NCBI RefSeq assembly: GCF_000632225.1
Contig: NZ_JFYV01000024.1
Location: forward strand, 1-57,299
DNA: 57,299 bases
Source: Sphingomonas sp. RIT328
GTDB lineage: Bacteria > Pseudomonadota > Alphaproteobacteria > Sphingomonadales > Sphingomonadaceae
Direction of reading: 5' to 3'
In this document: positions 17,551 to 26,194 of the stretch, piece by piece
Layout: each line of letters begins with the position of its first letter
Numbering within the stretch: the stretch's first letter is position 1
Translations under genes and position numbers: made by a program
The notes under the pieces: model-generated
The model's database searches: none
What the model was told of the DNA's origin: nothing
What the model saw: the letters and a program-made list of their open reading frames with translations, nothing else

Positions 17551-18447
17551 TTATGCCGGTTGGGAATAGACCTCGTCGAGTGCGGCTGCGACGAAGCTTG
17601 CGAACGCGCGGGCCTTCGCGCTCGCCATGCGCCCAGCCGGGAATACGGCCCAGAGATCGATCGGCGGCAGCGACCAGTCGGTCAGCAGACGCCTGATCCG
17701 GCCATCGGCCAGTTCGGGACCGAACATCCAGTCTGACCCGATCGTCAGCCCCATGTCGGCGAGCACCGCCGCGCGAAGGCCCTCCGCCGCATTGACGCGA
17801 ATCCGGCCATGAACGGTCACCGACGCCTCGGTACCCTCCCGCGTGAAGGACCAGACGTCGGTCAGCTGGCTGTAGATGATGGTCTCGTGGACGGCGAGAT
17901 CGGCTGGGCTCTCCGGCTCGCCAGCTCGCGCCAGATAGTTGGGCGTTGCGAACACCGACCGCCCGCCGGTCGCCAGCTTGCGTGCGACGGCCGCAGAATC
18001 CGGTAAATTGCCCATCCGCAACGAGACATCGATACCTTCTGCGATCAGGTCGATCACCCGATCGTCTAGGATGACGTCGATCTCGAGATCGGGATGATCG
18101 TCGAGAAATCGCGGCAGCAGCGGCAAGATGTAGAGCCGGGCGAAAGTCGTCGCGGCCGACACCCGCAGGCAACCGGATAGCCCTGCCCCAGCGCCGCGGG
18201 CAGCGAGCTCCGCCTCGTCCGCCTCGCGCAAGGCCGCTTTGGCCCGTTCGTAGAATCGCAGCCCCGCCTCCGTCGGCGTCAACCCGTGGGTGGAGCGGAT
18301 CAGAAGGCTGACTTGCAGACGCCCCTCCAGCTGCGCGATCGTCTTGGATACGGCGGGCTGGCCGACATTGAGCTGGCGTGCCGCCGCGGAAAAGGAGCCG
18401 GTTTCCACGACCCGCACGAGCGTCGCCATCGCTTGATATCGATCCAC
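17551..18447 (-). CDS. LysR family transcriptional regulator
   Basis: 298 residues. The N-terminal HTH (about 1-60) is MDRYQAMATLVRVVETGSFS, then ARQLNVGQPAVSKTIAQLEG and RSTHGLTPTEAG. The effector-binding domain (about 90-290) includes GLSGCLRVSAATTFARLYIL. It resembles the CrgA/DsdC-like group that controls adjacent redox genes. Divergent from the GST-peroxiredoxin-SDR-SDR operon across a 96-base gap with a 7-bp inverted repeat; it probably regulates that operon and perhaps the crotonase downstream. Confidence 0.88.
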   Translation of the reverse strand: MDRYQAMATLVRVVETGSFSAAARQLNVGQPAVSKTIAQLEGRLQVSLLIRSTHGLTPTEAGLRFYERAKAALREADEAELAARGAGAGLSGCLRVSAATTFARLYILPLLPRFLDDHPDLEIDVILDDRVIDLIAEGIDVSLRMGNLPDSAAVARKLATGGRSVFATPNYLARAGEPESPADLAVHETIIYSQLTDVWSFTREGTEASVTVHGRIRVNAAEGLRAAVLADMGLTIGSDWMFGPELADGRIRRLLTDWSLPPIDLWAVFPAGRMASAKARAFASFVAAALDEVYSQPA

Positions 18448-18463
18448 GTCATTCCTCCTCGGA

Positions 18464-18481
18464 ATGAGCGTTATCGCTCAT
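18464..18481. promoter_or_regulatory. Inverted repeat, candidate LysR operator
   Basis: ATGAGCG-TTAT-CGCTCAT: perfect 7-bp arms around 4 bases, 17 bases upstream of the LysR start and 62 before the GST start. A smaller ATTCC/GGAAT repeat overlaps on the left. Position and T-N11-A character fit LysR binding. Confidence 0.55.
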
Positions 18482-18543
18482 GGCCTGCTGCCGTGTCGAG
18501 CGGGAGCGCGGCATCTGTTCCTCACACCGCCGAGGAGCCCGCC

Positions 18544-19179
18544 ATGATCGACGTCTACGCCTTCGCCACCCCTAACAGCATCAAGGTACTGATCGGTCTG
18601 GAGGAACTGCGGCTCGACTACACACTGCACGGCGTCAACGTTCTCAAGGGCGAGCAGAAGGATGCTGCGTTCGTCGCGCTCAATCCCAATGCCAAGGTGC
18701 CGGTGCTGGTCGACACGGCGGCCGATAGCGAACGCTTCGTGCTCACCGAGTCCGCGGCGATCCTCGTCTATCTCGCCGAGAGGACGGGCCACCTGCTGCC
18801 CGAAAGCGGCGAGGACCGGGCGCGTGTCTTCGAGCAGCTCTTCTTCCATGCCTCCGCGCTCAGCCCCGCCTTCGGCCAGTCCGGCTTCTTCCAGCGCTTT
18901 GCCGCAAAGCCGCAGCCGATCGCGATCGACCGCTTCACCACGGAAGCTCGTCGGGTCGTGACGGTCCTGAACGGTGTACTGTCCGAGCGCCGCTTCGTCG
19001 CCGGTAGCGAATTCAGCATCGCCGACATCGCCCACTACGGCTGGCTGTGGCGGCGTGAGTTCGCCGGGATCGACTTCGACGATGCGCCGCATGTCGCCCG
19101 CTGGTTCGCCGCGATCGACGCCCGCCCCGCCGTCCAGCGCGCGGTCGCCCGCGTCAACGCTCTCGCCCCCTCTGCCTGA
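18544..19179 (+). CDS. Glutathione S-transferase
   Basis: 211 residues from ATG 18544. N-terminal thioredoxin-like domain: YAFATPNSIKVLIGLEELRL (the Thr-Pro-Asn segment is typical of Ure2p/YfcG-like Nu-class GSTs), NPNAKVPVLVD with the cis-Pro, and ESAAILVYLAERTG for the glutathione gamma-Glu site. The all-helical C-domain ends with FSIADIAHYGWLWR. First gene of a four-gene redox operon; the peroxiredoxin-like gene follows after 24 bases. YfcG-like enzymes act as disulfide reductases, which would suit the neighbour. Confidence 0.88.
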   Translation: MIDVYAFATPNSIKVLIGLEELRLDYTLHGVNVLKGEQKDAAFVALNPNAKVPVLVDTAADSERFVLTESAAILVYLAERTGHLLPESGEDRARVFEQLFFHASALSPAFGQSGFFQRFAAKPQPIAIDRFTTEARRVVTVLNGVLSERRFVAGSEFSIADIAHYGWLWRREFAGIDFDDAPHVARWFAAIDARPAVQRAVARVNALAPSA

Positions 19180-19203
19180 CCTTCAAATCGAAGGAGAAGA
19201 CCC

Positions 19204-19878
19204 ATGACCCTGCAAGCCCAGCTCGACGCCTTCAAGACCGACTTCGAAGCCGGCAAACCGCCGTACAACGTCCCGCCATCGGTCATCGAGACGATGCACC
19301 GCGCCACGGCCGAACTGATCGCCAGTGGCGCAGCGGGGCGCGCGTTGAAGGCGGGCGACCGGGCACCGGCCTTCACGCTCGATGATCCCGATGGCAAGCC
19401 CGTCTCCTCGGCGAAGCTGCTCGCCCAGGGGCCGCTCGTCGTCAGCTTCTATCGCGGCGTGTGGTGCCCCTATTGCAATATGGAGCTGCAGGCCTTGCAG
19501 GCCGCATTGCCGGACTTCGAAGCATTGGGCGCAAAGCTCGTGGCCATCTCGCCCCAGACCGCCGTCAACAGCCGCAAGTCGGTACGTCAGAACGCGCTCG
19601 GCTTTCCGATCCTCTCGGACACGCACAACGATGTCGCGGCCAGCTTCGGGCTGCGCTTCGAACTGCCGGACTATCTGGTCGAGCTTTACAAGGCGCTGAA
19701 GAACGATCTGCCCTCGTTCAACGGCGATCCGAGCTGGACGCTGCCGATGCCGGGCCGCTTCGTGATCGGGCAGGATGGCATCATCCTCTATGCCGAGGTG
19801 AACCCCGACTATACGCGCCGCCCAGAGCCCGAAGACATGCTGCCGGCACTTCGCCGCGCCGCCAGTGTCGCCGCCTGA
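19204..19878 (+). CDS. Peroxiredoxin-like protein (AhpC/TSA family)
   Basis: 224 residues. Thioredoxin fold with GDRAPAFTLDDPDGKPV, then VSFYRGVWCPYCNMEL (about 84-97), giving a CxxC pair in place of the single peroxidatic Cys context, and LVAISPQ and FPILSDTHNDVAASFGL. This matches the peroxiredoxin-like/redoxin group with a vicinal CPYC, which may act as a peroxidase or thiol-disulfide reductase. The N-terminal 45-residue helical extension is usual for this subgroup. The GGAG preceding the start (AAGGAGAAG) is strong. Confidence 0.85.
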   Translation: MTLQAQLDAFKTDFEAGKPPYNVPPSVIETMHRATAELIASGAAGRALKAGDRAPAFTLDDPDGKPVSSAKLLAQGPLVVSFYRGVWCPYCNMELQALQAALPDFEALGAKLVAISPQTAVNSRKSVRQNALGFPILSDTHNDVAASFGLRFELPDYLVELYKALKNDLPSFNGDPSWTLPMPGRFVIGQDGIILYAEVNPDYTRRPEPEDMLPALRRAASVAA

Positions 19879-19884
19879 CCGATC

Positions 19885-19910
19885 GGCCCGGTCGCGATCG
19901 CGACCGGGCC
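19885..19910. terminator. Perfect 26-bp GC palindrome
   Basis: GGCCCGGTCGCGA followed by its exact reverse complement, then TTCCC, lying 6 bases after the peroxiredoxin stop and 18 before the next SDR start. A strong hairpin, either an intra-operon attenuator or an mRNA-stability element. Confidence 0.65.
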
Positions 19911-19928
19911 TTCCCGACGGAGCATTCC

Positions 19929-20645
19929 ATGTCCCGCACCTTCCTCGTCACCGGCGCCAGCAAAGGCATCGGCCTGGCGCTCGCCCACCGCCTGGTGCGC
20001 GCCGGCGATCATGTCGTCGGTCTTGCGCGTGGCGTCGCGCCGAACCTCCCCGGCACATTCCGCCAGGTCGATCTTGCGGATGCCGAGGCGACCGGGGCGG
20101 CCCTTACCGACCTGACGACGCGCTTCGCGTTCGACGGGATCGTCAACAATGTCGGGCTGGTCGCGCCCCAGCGATTGGGCGAGATCGCGCTGCCAGCGCT
20201 CGATGAGGTGCTTCGCGTCAACCTCCATCCGGCGGTTCAGGCGGTGCAGGCGCTGCTGCCCGGCATGAGCGCCCGTGGCTGGGGCCGCATCGTCAACATC
20301 ACCAGCCTCACCGTCCTCGGTGCGGTCGATCGGACCGCCTATGCCGCCGCCAAGGCCGCGCTCGCGAGCTTCACCCGCAGCTGGGCGCTGGAGCTGGCGA
20401 CAACAGGCATCACCGTCAACGCCGTGTCGCCGGGCCCGACCGAAACCGACCTCTTCCGTGCCAACAATCCGCCGGGCAGCGAAGGCGAACGCCGGTATCT
20501 GGCGAACGTGCCCATGCTCCGTTTCGGCCAGCCGAACGAGATCGCCGCAGCGATCGCCTTCCTGCTGTCGGACGATGCCGGGTTCATCACCGGCCAGACG
20601 CTGCACGTCGATGGCGGAGCCTCGATCGGCAAGGCCGCGTTCTGA
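19929..20645 (+). CDS. Short-chain dehydrogenase/reductase
   Basis: 238 residues from ATG 19929. TGASKGIGLAL (about 7-17), NNVGLV (in place of NNAG), Ser in INITSLTVLG, and YAAAKAALASF (Tyr-x3-Lys). The C-terminus has GQTLHVDGGAS, typical of FabG-like classical SDRs. The longer ORF starting inside the peroxiredoxin gene is out of frame with that gene and is a shadow. Third gene of the redox operon; substrate unknown. Confidence 0.87.
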   Translation: MSRTFLVTGASKGIGLALAHRLVRAGDHVVGLARGVAPNLPGTFRQVDLADAEATGAALTDLTTRFAFDGIVNNVGLVAPQRLGEIALPALDEVLRVNLHPAVQAVQALLPGMSARGWGRIVNITSLTVLGAVDRTAYAAAKAALASFTRSWALELATTGITVNAVSPGPTETDLFRANNPPGSEGERRYLANVPMLRFGQPNEIAAAIAFLLSDDAGFITGQTLHVDGGASIGKAAF

Positions 20646-20670
20646 CCGCAACACAATATTGGAGAAGATC

Positions 20671-21357
20671 ATGACCCGACAGACCGTTCTCGTCCTCGGC
20701 GCCTCGCGAGGCCTGGGCTTTGCGCTTACCGAAGAATGGCTTGGGCGGGGGTGGCACGTCATCGCCACCGCACGCGGAAGGTCGGACGCGCTCGACCGCC
20801 TGAGCGAGCGACATCCCGGAAAGATCAACGTCGAGACGGTCGACATCAACGATGGGGACGGCGTGCGCGCCCTGCATGACCGGCTGCGCGATCGCCGCCT
20901 CGATGTGCTTTTCATCAACGCTGGCATCGCCCGTGCGATCGAAGCGAGCCCCGCCACCGCCAGCGAGGGCGACTTCCTCGACATGATGCTGACCAATGCC
21001 TTCTCGCCGATCCGCGCGGCTGAGGTGCTGCGTGACCTGGTTCCGGAGGGCGGGACCATTGCAGTCATGACGTCCGAACTCGGCAGCATCGCCAATGCGA
21101 ACGGCGGCTGGCAGCTTTACGCATCCAGCAAGGCCGCGCTCAACATGCTGATGAAGGGGTATGCCGCCAAGCAGGCGCGCGACGGCCACACGCTCCTCCT
21201 CGTCGCACCGGGGTGGGTGCGGACGGACATGGGCGGCAGCGACGCCTCCCTTTCGATCGAGGAGAGCATTCCATTGGTCGTCGATATGATCGACGCCAAT
21301 CGGGGCAAACCCGGGCTTCGCTATGTCGATCGCTTCGACACGACCTTGCCTTGGTGA
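20671..21357 (+). CDS. Short-chain dehydrogenase/reductase, C-factor-like
   Basis: 228 residues from ATG 20671 with GGAGAAG upstream. LGASRGLGFALTEEWLGRGW, NAG(I)A as INAGIAR, a Ser in VMTSELGSI, and YASSKAALNMLMKGYA (Tyr-x3-Lys), then VAPGWVRTDMGGSDASLS, which is characteristic of the C-factor/CsgA-like SDR subgroup. Last gene of the operon with GST, peroxiredoxin and another SDR; 25 bases follow the previous stop. Confidence 0.87.
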   Translation: MTRQTVLVLGASRGLGFALTEEWLGRGWHVIATARGRSDALDRLSERHPGKINVETVDINDGDGVRALHDRLRDRRLDVLFINAGIARAIEASPATASEGDFLDMMLTNAFSPIRAAEVLRDLVPEGGTIAVMTSELGSIANANGGWQLYASSKAALNMLMKGYAAKQARDGHTLLLVAPGWVRTDMGGSDASLSIEESIPLVVDMIDANRGKPGLRYVDRFDTTLPW

Positions 21358-21389
21358 CGAGGCCCGCGGTCACCTCCCGATTCGTCCTC

Positions 21390-21410
21390 AACTCCGGCCA
21401 TTCATTCGGG
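21390..21410 (+). repeat. Two-box intergenic repeat, copy 5 (box 2 only)
   Basis: AACTCCGGCCATTCATTCGGG, just after the last SDR stop. A weak box-1 equivalent (GACGAGGCCCGCGGTCACC) precedes it. Confidence 0.4.
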
Positions 21411-21473
21411 TGGGATGCCATGGACATCAGCATCGGGGCATTCGCCGGAACCGCTCTGGCCAACGGTGACATG

Positions 21474-22601
21474 TCAGTAGCGGCGTCTTTGCTCGACCCG
21501 TCGCCGCTGCAAGGCCAGACGAAGCGGCAGGTCCCACCAGCGGTAAGCGGCAAAGGCGAAGGCTATCGTGAAAGCATAGAGGGCCGCCGCAACCGACACC
21601 GTCACCCATGTCGTCGTGCCACCGGCAGCGATCCAATTCATGTATAGGTACACGAAGGGGTAATGCGTGATGTACAGTGGGTAGGATAGCTGTCCTGCCG
21701 CACGACACAGGCGGCTCACCACCCGACCGCCGCCCGAATGCCGCCCCAACACGATGATTGCTGGAAACAACAGCAGCACGCACACTGTCTGATACAGGCC
21801 GTTCAACTTGAGGCCACCGTAGCTGGGCAACACGGGGGCGGCGAAGATGACGCCGAGGCTCAGACTGAGCGGCACGAAGCCGATACGCCATCGCGGCAGC
21901 CGGTCATGTAGGCGGAAGATCAGCAGACCGGTGATGAACGGATAAGCAAGCCGCACGGGCGCGCCCCAAAAATTGGCGAGCCCCCAACCGGTATCGTAAG
22001 ACCCCAGCGACAGCGCCATCGCCGCGGACATCAGTCCGGCGATAAGCGCCGTTATCGCCAGCGCACGCGTTTCGAGCCGCCGGAGCACCAGCGCATAGGC
22101 CAGGTTGCCGATATATTCCTGCAACAGCGTCCAGGCGGGGGCATTCAGCGGATGGCTGTCCCCCAAGCGGTTGGCCAGCGGCGCGGATGGCAAAGCGAAC
22201 AACGCCATGACGAACGCAAATGCGATGCGTATTCCCGGCGCATTTTGCCGATTGCCCGCGAACGGGTCCGCCACATAGCTGAGCAGCCCGAGCACCGCGC
22301 CCAGCACGACGAGGGGATGCAGCCGGATCAACCGGCGGACCAGGAACTGGCGTGTCGACATCGTTCCCCATCGATCGTCATAGGCATAGCCGACGACGAA
22401 GCCCGACAGCGCGAAGAAGAAATCGACTGCCAGATACGCATGCGGCAGCAGCAGTCGCGGCGCGTCGAACAGCACCGTGATGCCCTGGATATGGAACGCT
22501 ACCACTAGCAGCGCTGCGGTGCCGCGCAGCCCATCGAGAACCTCGAAATGAGCCTTGCCGTCGCGGATAACCACGGCATCCGGTGGACACTGCGGGATCA
22601 T
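21474..22601 (-). CDS. Membrane acyltransferase, acyltransferase-3 family
   Basis: 375 residues with about ten hydrophobic segments. The N-terminal LDGLRGTAALLVVAFHI holds the conserved Arg and the catalytic His typical of OafA/NodX-type O-acyltransferases, followed by YLAVDFFFALSGFVVGYAY and RRLIRLHPLVVLG. Such proteins O-acylate surface glycans using cytosolic acyl-CoA. Its start overlaps the stop of the sugar O-acetyltransferase gene by 4 bases (ATGA), so the two are co-translated and probably act on the same or related carbohydrate. Confidence 0.87.
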   Translation of the reverse strand: MIPQCPPDAVVIRDGKAHFEVLDGLRGTAALLVVAFHIQGITVLFDAPRLLLPHAYLAVDFFFALSGFVVGYAYDDRWGTMSTRQFLVRRLIRLHPLVVLGAVLGLLSYVADPFAGNRQNAPGIRIAFAFVMALFALPSAPLANRLGDSHPLNAPAWTLLQEYIGNLAYALVLRRLETRALAITALIAGLMSAAMALSLGSYDTGWGLANFWGAPVRLAYPFITGLLIFRLHDRLPRWRIGFVPLSLSLGVIFAAPVLPSYGGLKLNGLYQTVCVLLLFPAIIVLGRHSGGGRVVSRLCRAAGQLSYPLYITHYPFVYLYMNWIAAGGTTTWVTVSVAAALYAFTIAFAFAAYRWWDLPLRLALQRRRVEQRRRY

Positions 22602-23146
22602 CGTCGTGCTGCTCGTGCGGGGTTACCCACGACTGTCTCTCCAACTGCGACATCACGGGTGACCACGCTGCCGGCGCCGACAATCGCATCGTCACCGATC
22701 GTCACGCCGGGCAAGATCAATGCGCCACCGCCGATCCAAACGTTCGCGCCGATCCGGACTGGCCGTCCGAATTCCAGCCGCCGCGCCCGCAGAGCGGGGT
22801 CGCGGGGATGGTCGGCGGTCAGGATCTGCACGCCCGGCCCGATCTGCGTACCGGCACCGATATCGACGCGCACGACGTCGAGCACGACGCAGCCGAAGTT
22901 TAGGAACGCTCCCGTGCCGAGATAGATGTTATAACCATAGTCGCAGTAGAATGGCGCTCGGACGGTAACCTGTTCTCCGACGTCCCCCATTGCCTCGCGT
23001 AGCAATTGATCGCGATCGGCCGCTGAGGCGTCAGCCATGCCGTTGTACCGAGCTATCCACGCCGCCGTGCGCGCCGCGTCGGCGGTCAGTTCGGGATCGT
23101 CGGCGGTGTAAAGCTCGCCCGCCAGCATCTTGGTCTTCTCGCTCAT
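22598..23146 (-). CDS. Sugar O-acetyltransferase, Maa/NodL-like
   Basis: 182 residues from ATG 23146 (another ATG at 23149). The maltose-acetyltransferase N-terminal cap reads KTKMLAGELYTADDPELTAD, and the left-handed beta helix has hexapeptide repeats: PFYCDYGYNIYLGTG, VRVDIGAGTQIGPGVQI, the catalytic-His loop LTADHPRD, then VWIGGGALILPGVTIG and VVTRDVAVGETVVGNPARA. It transfers acetyl from acetyl-CoA to sugar hydroxyls. Middle gene of a three-gene minus-strand operon. Confidence 0.9.
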   Translation of the reverse strand: MSEKTKMLAGELYTADDPELTADAARTAAWIARYNGMADASAADRDQLLREAMGDVGEQVTVRAPFYCDYGYNIYLGTGAFLNFGCVVLDVVRVDIGAGTQIGPGVQILTADHPRDPALRARRLEFGRPVRIGANVWIGGGALILPGVTIGDDAIVGAGSVVTRDVAVGETVVGNPARAARR

Positions 23147-23151
23147 CACAC

Positions 23152-23835
23152 TCAGCTCAGATCATGCAGGTCTTTGCCGAGCGGCGGGGTAATCCGCAGA
23201 TCGGAAAACCGTACACCCAGCCCCTCGCGCTCGGGCGTGCAGGCCATGGGGCCGACGCGATAGGAAGACACCACGGGAAACGGTGCCAATCGAACAAGAG
23301 GCCACGTCATGCCATCCGCCGAGACCTGCAAGCGCAGCACACCGTTGGCGACCGTGGCCCGCATCCAAAAATCGCGTGGATCGTGTGCGTAAGGGCTGGT
23401 CGCCCAGTCCGAGCGACCATCGGTCAGGACGCTGCTCAACATCGCGCGGCCATCGGACAGTTCGATTCCGGCCTTGATCCAGCGACGCTCGTCGATCCGG
23501 ATCATGATGCCTGCCTGATCATAAAGCTGTCGATACTCCCCGCGAATGCGCAGCTGCGCCGTGAACGCGGCTGGAGTGGCGAAACCGAGGAAATGACCGG
23601 AATCCCGCGTGAAGCCATAATGGGTTTCGCGCCAGAAATCGGTGGCCCGATCGGTGACCAGTGTCATTTCTCCGCTCGCATCGACGTTCCAGCGACGGGG
23701 CGCGTTCAGCCAGACGCCGTCGCCTCGCCCCAGCACGGTATGTACCAAGCTACCGCTGCCGCGTGCGATCGACGGGACCGCCAGCGCCGTCGCACCACCC
23801 ATGACCGTGCGCCGCGATACTATTGCTTCCTGCAT
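23152..23835 (-). CDS. Tat-exported DUF1349-like protein
   Basis: 227 residues. N-terminal SRRTVMGGATALAVPS resembles a twin-arginine signal. The body (about 40-220) has FWRETHYGFTRDSGHFLGF, YDQAGIMIRIDERRWIKAGI and the DPRDFWMRATV segment, typical of DUF1349/regulation-of-enolase-1-like proteins with a concanavalin-type jelly roll. It may bind or process a glycan in the periplasm. First gene of the operon with the two acyl/acetyltransferases; divergent from TetR. Confidence 0.75.
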   Translation of the reverse strand: MQEAIVSRRTVMGGATALAVPSIARGSGSLVHTVLGRGDGVWLNAPRRWNVDASGEMTLVTDRATDFWRETHYGFTRDSGHFLGFATPAAFTAQLRIRGEYRQLYDQAGIMIRIDERRWIKAGIELSDGRAMLSSVLTDGRSDWATSPYAHDPRDFWMRATVANGVLRLQVSADGMTWPLVRLAPFPVVSSYRVGPMACTPEREGLGVRFSDLRITPPLGKDLHDLS

Positions 23836-23891
23836 GCCCCCCGTCCTCCCTATAGGTTACGGCAGCGAGCGACGCCCGCTGACGAAAGATA

Positions 23892-23913
23892 TGTACAAAT
23901 GTACATATGTACA
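23892..23913. promoter_or_regulatory. Triple TGTACA operator
   Basis: Three TGTACA palindromes start at 23892, 23900 and 23908, an exact 8-base period, between the divergent DUF1349 operon and the TetR gene. Probable TetR-family operator controlling both directions. Confidence 0.65.
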
Positions 23914-23935
23914 TATGCTTTGCAAAGGGGGTGCC

Positions 23936-24505
23936 GTGAGCGGCGGGACAAAGCGGAACGATCCTGAACGTCGACAGCGGATCATCGAAGCGACGCTGGA
24001 TGTCGTCGCCGAATACGGCGTGACGGGCACCACGCATCGTCGCATCGCGGCGGCTGCAGCCGTGCCGCTAGGGTCCGTCACCTATTATTTCGCGACACTG
24101 GACGACCTTATCGCAGCGGCATTTCTGCAATTGGCCGAGCAATCGTCGGAGGAATTTGCGAAGCGGATGGCAATGGCAGGCGATCGGGACAGCGCCAAGG
24201 CGGCGATCGTCGCCATCATCGCGGGATCGATATGGGCCACACCGCGCACCTTGCTGCTTAGTTATGAACTCTATGCCTTTGCCGCACGCCATCCGCCCGT
24301 CGCCGCGGTGATGCGGCGGTGGATGAGCAACAGTCGCGCGGCGCTCGAGCGCTTCTTTGATCCGTTGACGGCAAGGGCGCTGGACGCGCTGGTCGAGGGC
24401 ATCGGCATCCACAATTCAATCGACACCGAGCCGCTTGATGAAGATGCCATTCGGATGATTGTGGATCGCATAACCGGCATGGATAACAGCATGAGACAAA
24501 ACTGA
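23936..24505 (+). CDS. TetR family regulator
   Basis: 189 residues from GTG 23936, chosen because AAGGGGG lies just upstream; ATG codons at 23891 and 23915 fall in or next to the operator repeats. HTH (about 10-56): ERRQRIIEATLDVVAEYGVT, TTHRRIAAAAAVPLGSVTYY, FATLDDLIAAAF. The C-domain resembles the TetR_C_6/BetI-like group. Likely represses the divergent DUF1349/acetyltransferase/acyltransferase operon and itself through TGTACA repeats. Confidence 0.82.
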   Translation: MSGGTKRNDPERRQRIIEATLDVVAEYGVTGTTHRRIAAAAAVPLGSVTYYFATLDDLIAAAFLQLAEQSSEEFAKRMAMAGDRDSAKAAIVAIIAGSIWATPRTLLLSYELYAFAARHPPVAAVMRRWMSNSRAALERFFDPLTARALDALVEGIGIHNSIDTEPLDEDAIRMIVDRITGMDNSMRQN

Positions 24506-24869
24506 CGGTTTGGACAAAGTGACCCGAAAACGGACATTCGCGGCCCCTTTTTCGGCTCCTCACCTTCTGCCATTCATTCACGTTGGCAGCGAAGGAGGTA
24601 CTGAGCCTCGCCCTGCCGGCTGCCCCGCCAGCTTTTTCAAAAAGGATCGAATAACGGGCATAAAAAGCTTCTCGAAACTCGGCCCTAACGAGCATCGGGA
24701 CGCGGGAGTGATGATTGACATCGCAAGATGGGCATGGCTGATGAAGCGCATGGGGATTGCGATCTCCCCACGAGGCGTCAGCCAGAGCATCGCGTCCAGC
24801 ACGATCACGCAAGGGACGCATCATGCCTGCTCCGAACGCAATAACACCCGATAAGCTCGCCCGCCTCGT
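24506..24869. repeat. Intergenic stretch with repeat copy 6
   Basis: Box 1 GACCCGAAAACGGACATTCG at 24521-24540, box 2 CATTCATTCACGTTGGCAGC at 24571-24590, just after the TetR stop. The remaining 270 bases show no supported gene. Confidence 0.65.
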
Positions 24870-25574
24870 CGCATCGGTCGGTACGAGGACGGCCCCGTCA
24901 AGGTGGTGGGCGAGCTGTGGGACAGCCGCGTCTCCGGCGACAATGCAGGGACGCCGCTTTTGACCGGCGAGGTGAATAGGTTCGAGCTCATCCAAGCCTA
25001 CTATGTCGAATGGAAGCCGACCGCCCCATTCGGGCGCGACACGAACGCGACGATCCAGGCTGGGCGGTTCCTACTCAATCTCGGCTCCCGCCGGCTGGTC
25101 GCGGCCGACGACTATCGAAATACCACCAACGGCTAAACCGGCGTCCGCGCCGATCTCGCCTAGCGCGGTGGGTGGAGGTCGACCGCCGTCTACGTGCTGC
25201 CGCAACAGCGCCGCCCCGAAGACGTGCCCTCGCTGCGACGGAACAGCGACGCACTGGATCGCGAGGGTTTCTACCTTTTCCTGTGGGGCGGATTGCTGAG
25301 CCGCTCGAAGACAATCGGGCGTGCGACCGTCGAAACTTCGCTCTTCCATCGTGGCGAACGCGACCGGCCAGGCAGACCGACCCGCGACCGGTCGCTCAAC
25401 ACGGGCGCCCTGCGCGTCATTGCCGAACCCATTGCAGGCGGCGTCGACTATGAAGTGGAGGGGATCATTCCGCGCGGACGCATCTCCACAAGCCTCGCCG
25501 CCAATGCGCCGCGCCAGGACGTCGCTCCATGGTTCTTGCATGGCGACATCGGCTACACGTTCCAGGGCGGCTGA
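24870..25574 (+). pseudogene. Alginate-export-type outer-membrane protein fragment
   Basis: One frame reads YEDGPVKVVGELWDSRVSGD, TGEVNRFELIQAYYVEW, then IQAGRFLLNLGSRRLVAADD and YRNTTNG, followed by TAA (25134-25136). It continues TGVRADLA, TAG (25161-25163), then RGGWRSTAVYVLPQQRRPED and on to GDIGYTFQGG. This is the middle of an alginate_exp-family (AlgE-like) barrel, broken by two in-frame stops. It lacks the N-terminal signal and the C-terminal strands. It ends exactly where a reversed GST fragment begins. Confidence 0.7.
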
Positions 25575-25875
25575 AGCGCTTGCCGATCCGTTCGTCGAAC
25601 GTGAGCGTCGCGAAGACCCGCCACTGCTCGCCCGACCAGAACATCCACTGTAGGATCTCGTACCGCTCGCGTGTCGTGGCACCGGCCAGATCACTCCCCG
25701 CCTTCTCGGCGAAATAGAGGTTGATCGCCGCGGACTCGTAGAGGACGAAGTCGCCGTCGACCATCACGGGCGACAGCCCGTGCGGGTTCAGCTCGAGGAA
25801 CTCGGGCGTGTGGCTCTCGCCCTTGAAGAGGTCGACATTCACGCGCTCGATGTCGACGCCCATACCCGCTTTCAA
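25575..25875 (-). pseudogene. Glutathione S-transferase fragment
   Basis: The frame encodes GVDIERVNVDLFKGESHTPE, FLELNPHGLSPVMVDGD, FVLYESAAINLYFAEKAGSD and up to LTFDERIGKRF, where homology stops at the junction near 25575. The first beta strand with the catalytic residue and the C-terminal helical domain are missing. It is oriented tail to tail with the porin fragment, indicating a deletion or rearrangement scar. Confidence 0.7.
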
Positions 25876-26194
25876 TTACCAGCCGGTGCATTTGGTCTGA
25901 CGGAGCCTCTGCTCTGCATGAGAGCCGTGATCCGCCGGAGGCTATGCCGGATCCTTCACATCAGGAAACCGCCAGAGCCGGTTTTGGCGTGCAAGATGAC
26001 AAACATGTTGCAGCGCAAGAAAATCTTTGGTTTACTTCGATTCGTACCGGTCAGGCATCATTGAGTGCCAGTTAGTTTCGCGTAGAGCCGCGAATGCGAA
26101 CAAGCGTTGCGAGCCATCGGAGCTGGATGTCTGGGGTGTCTGCCGCCGACGGGGCGGGGTGCGCAGTAGGCCTGCGCGCAAGGGGACGCTCTTC
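25876..26194. other. Intergenic stretch, no supported gene
   Basis: Leader region of the amine oxidase gene. AAGGGGAC at 26180 is its ribosome binding site. No other feature is supported. Confidence 0.4.
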
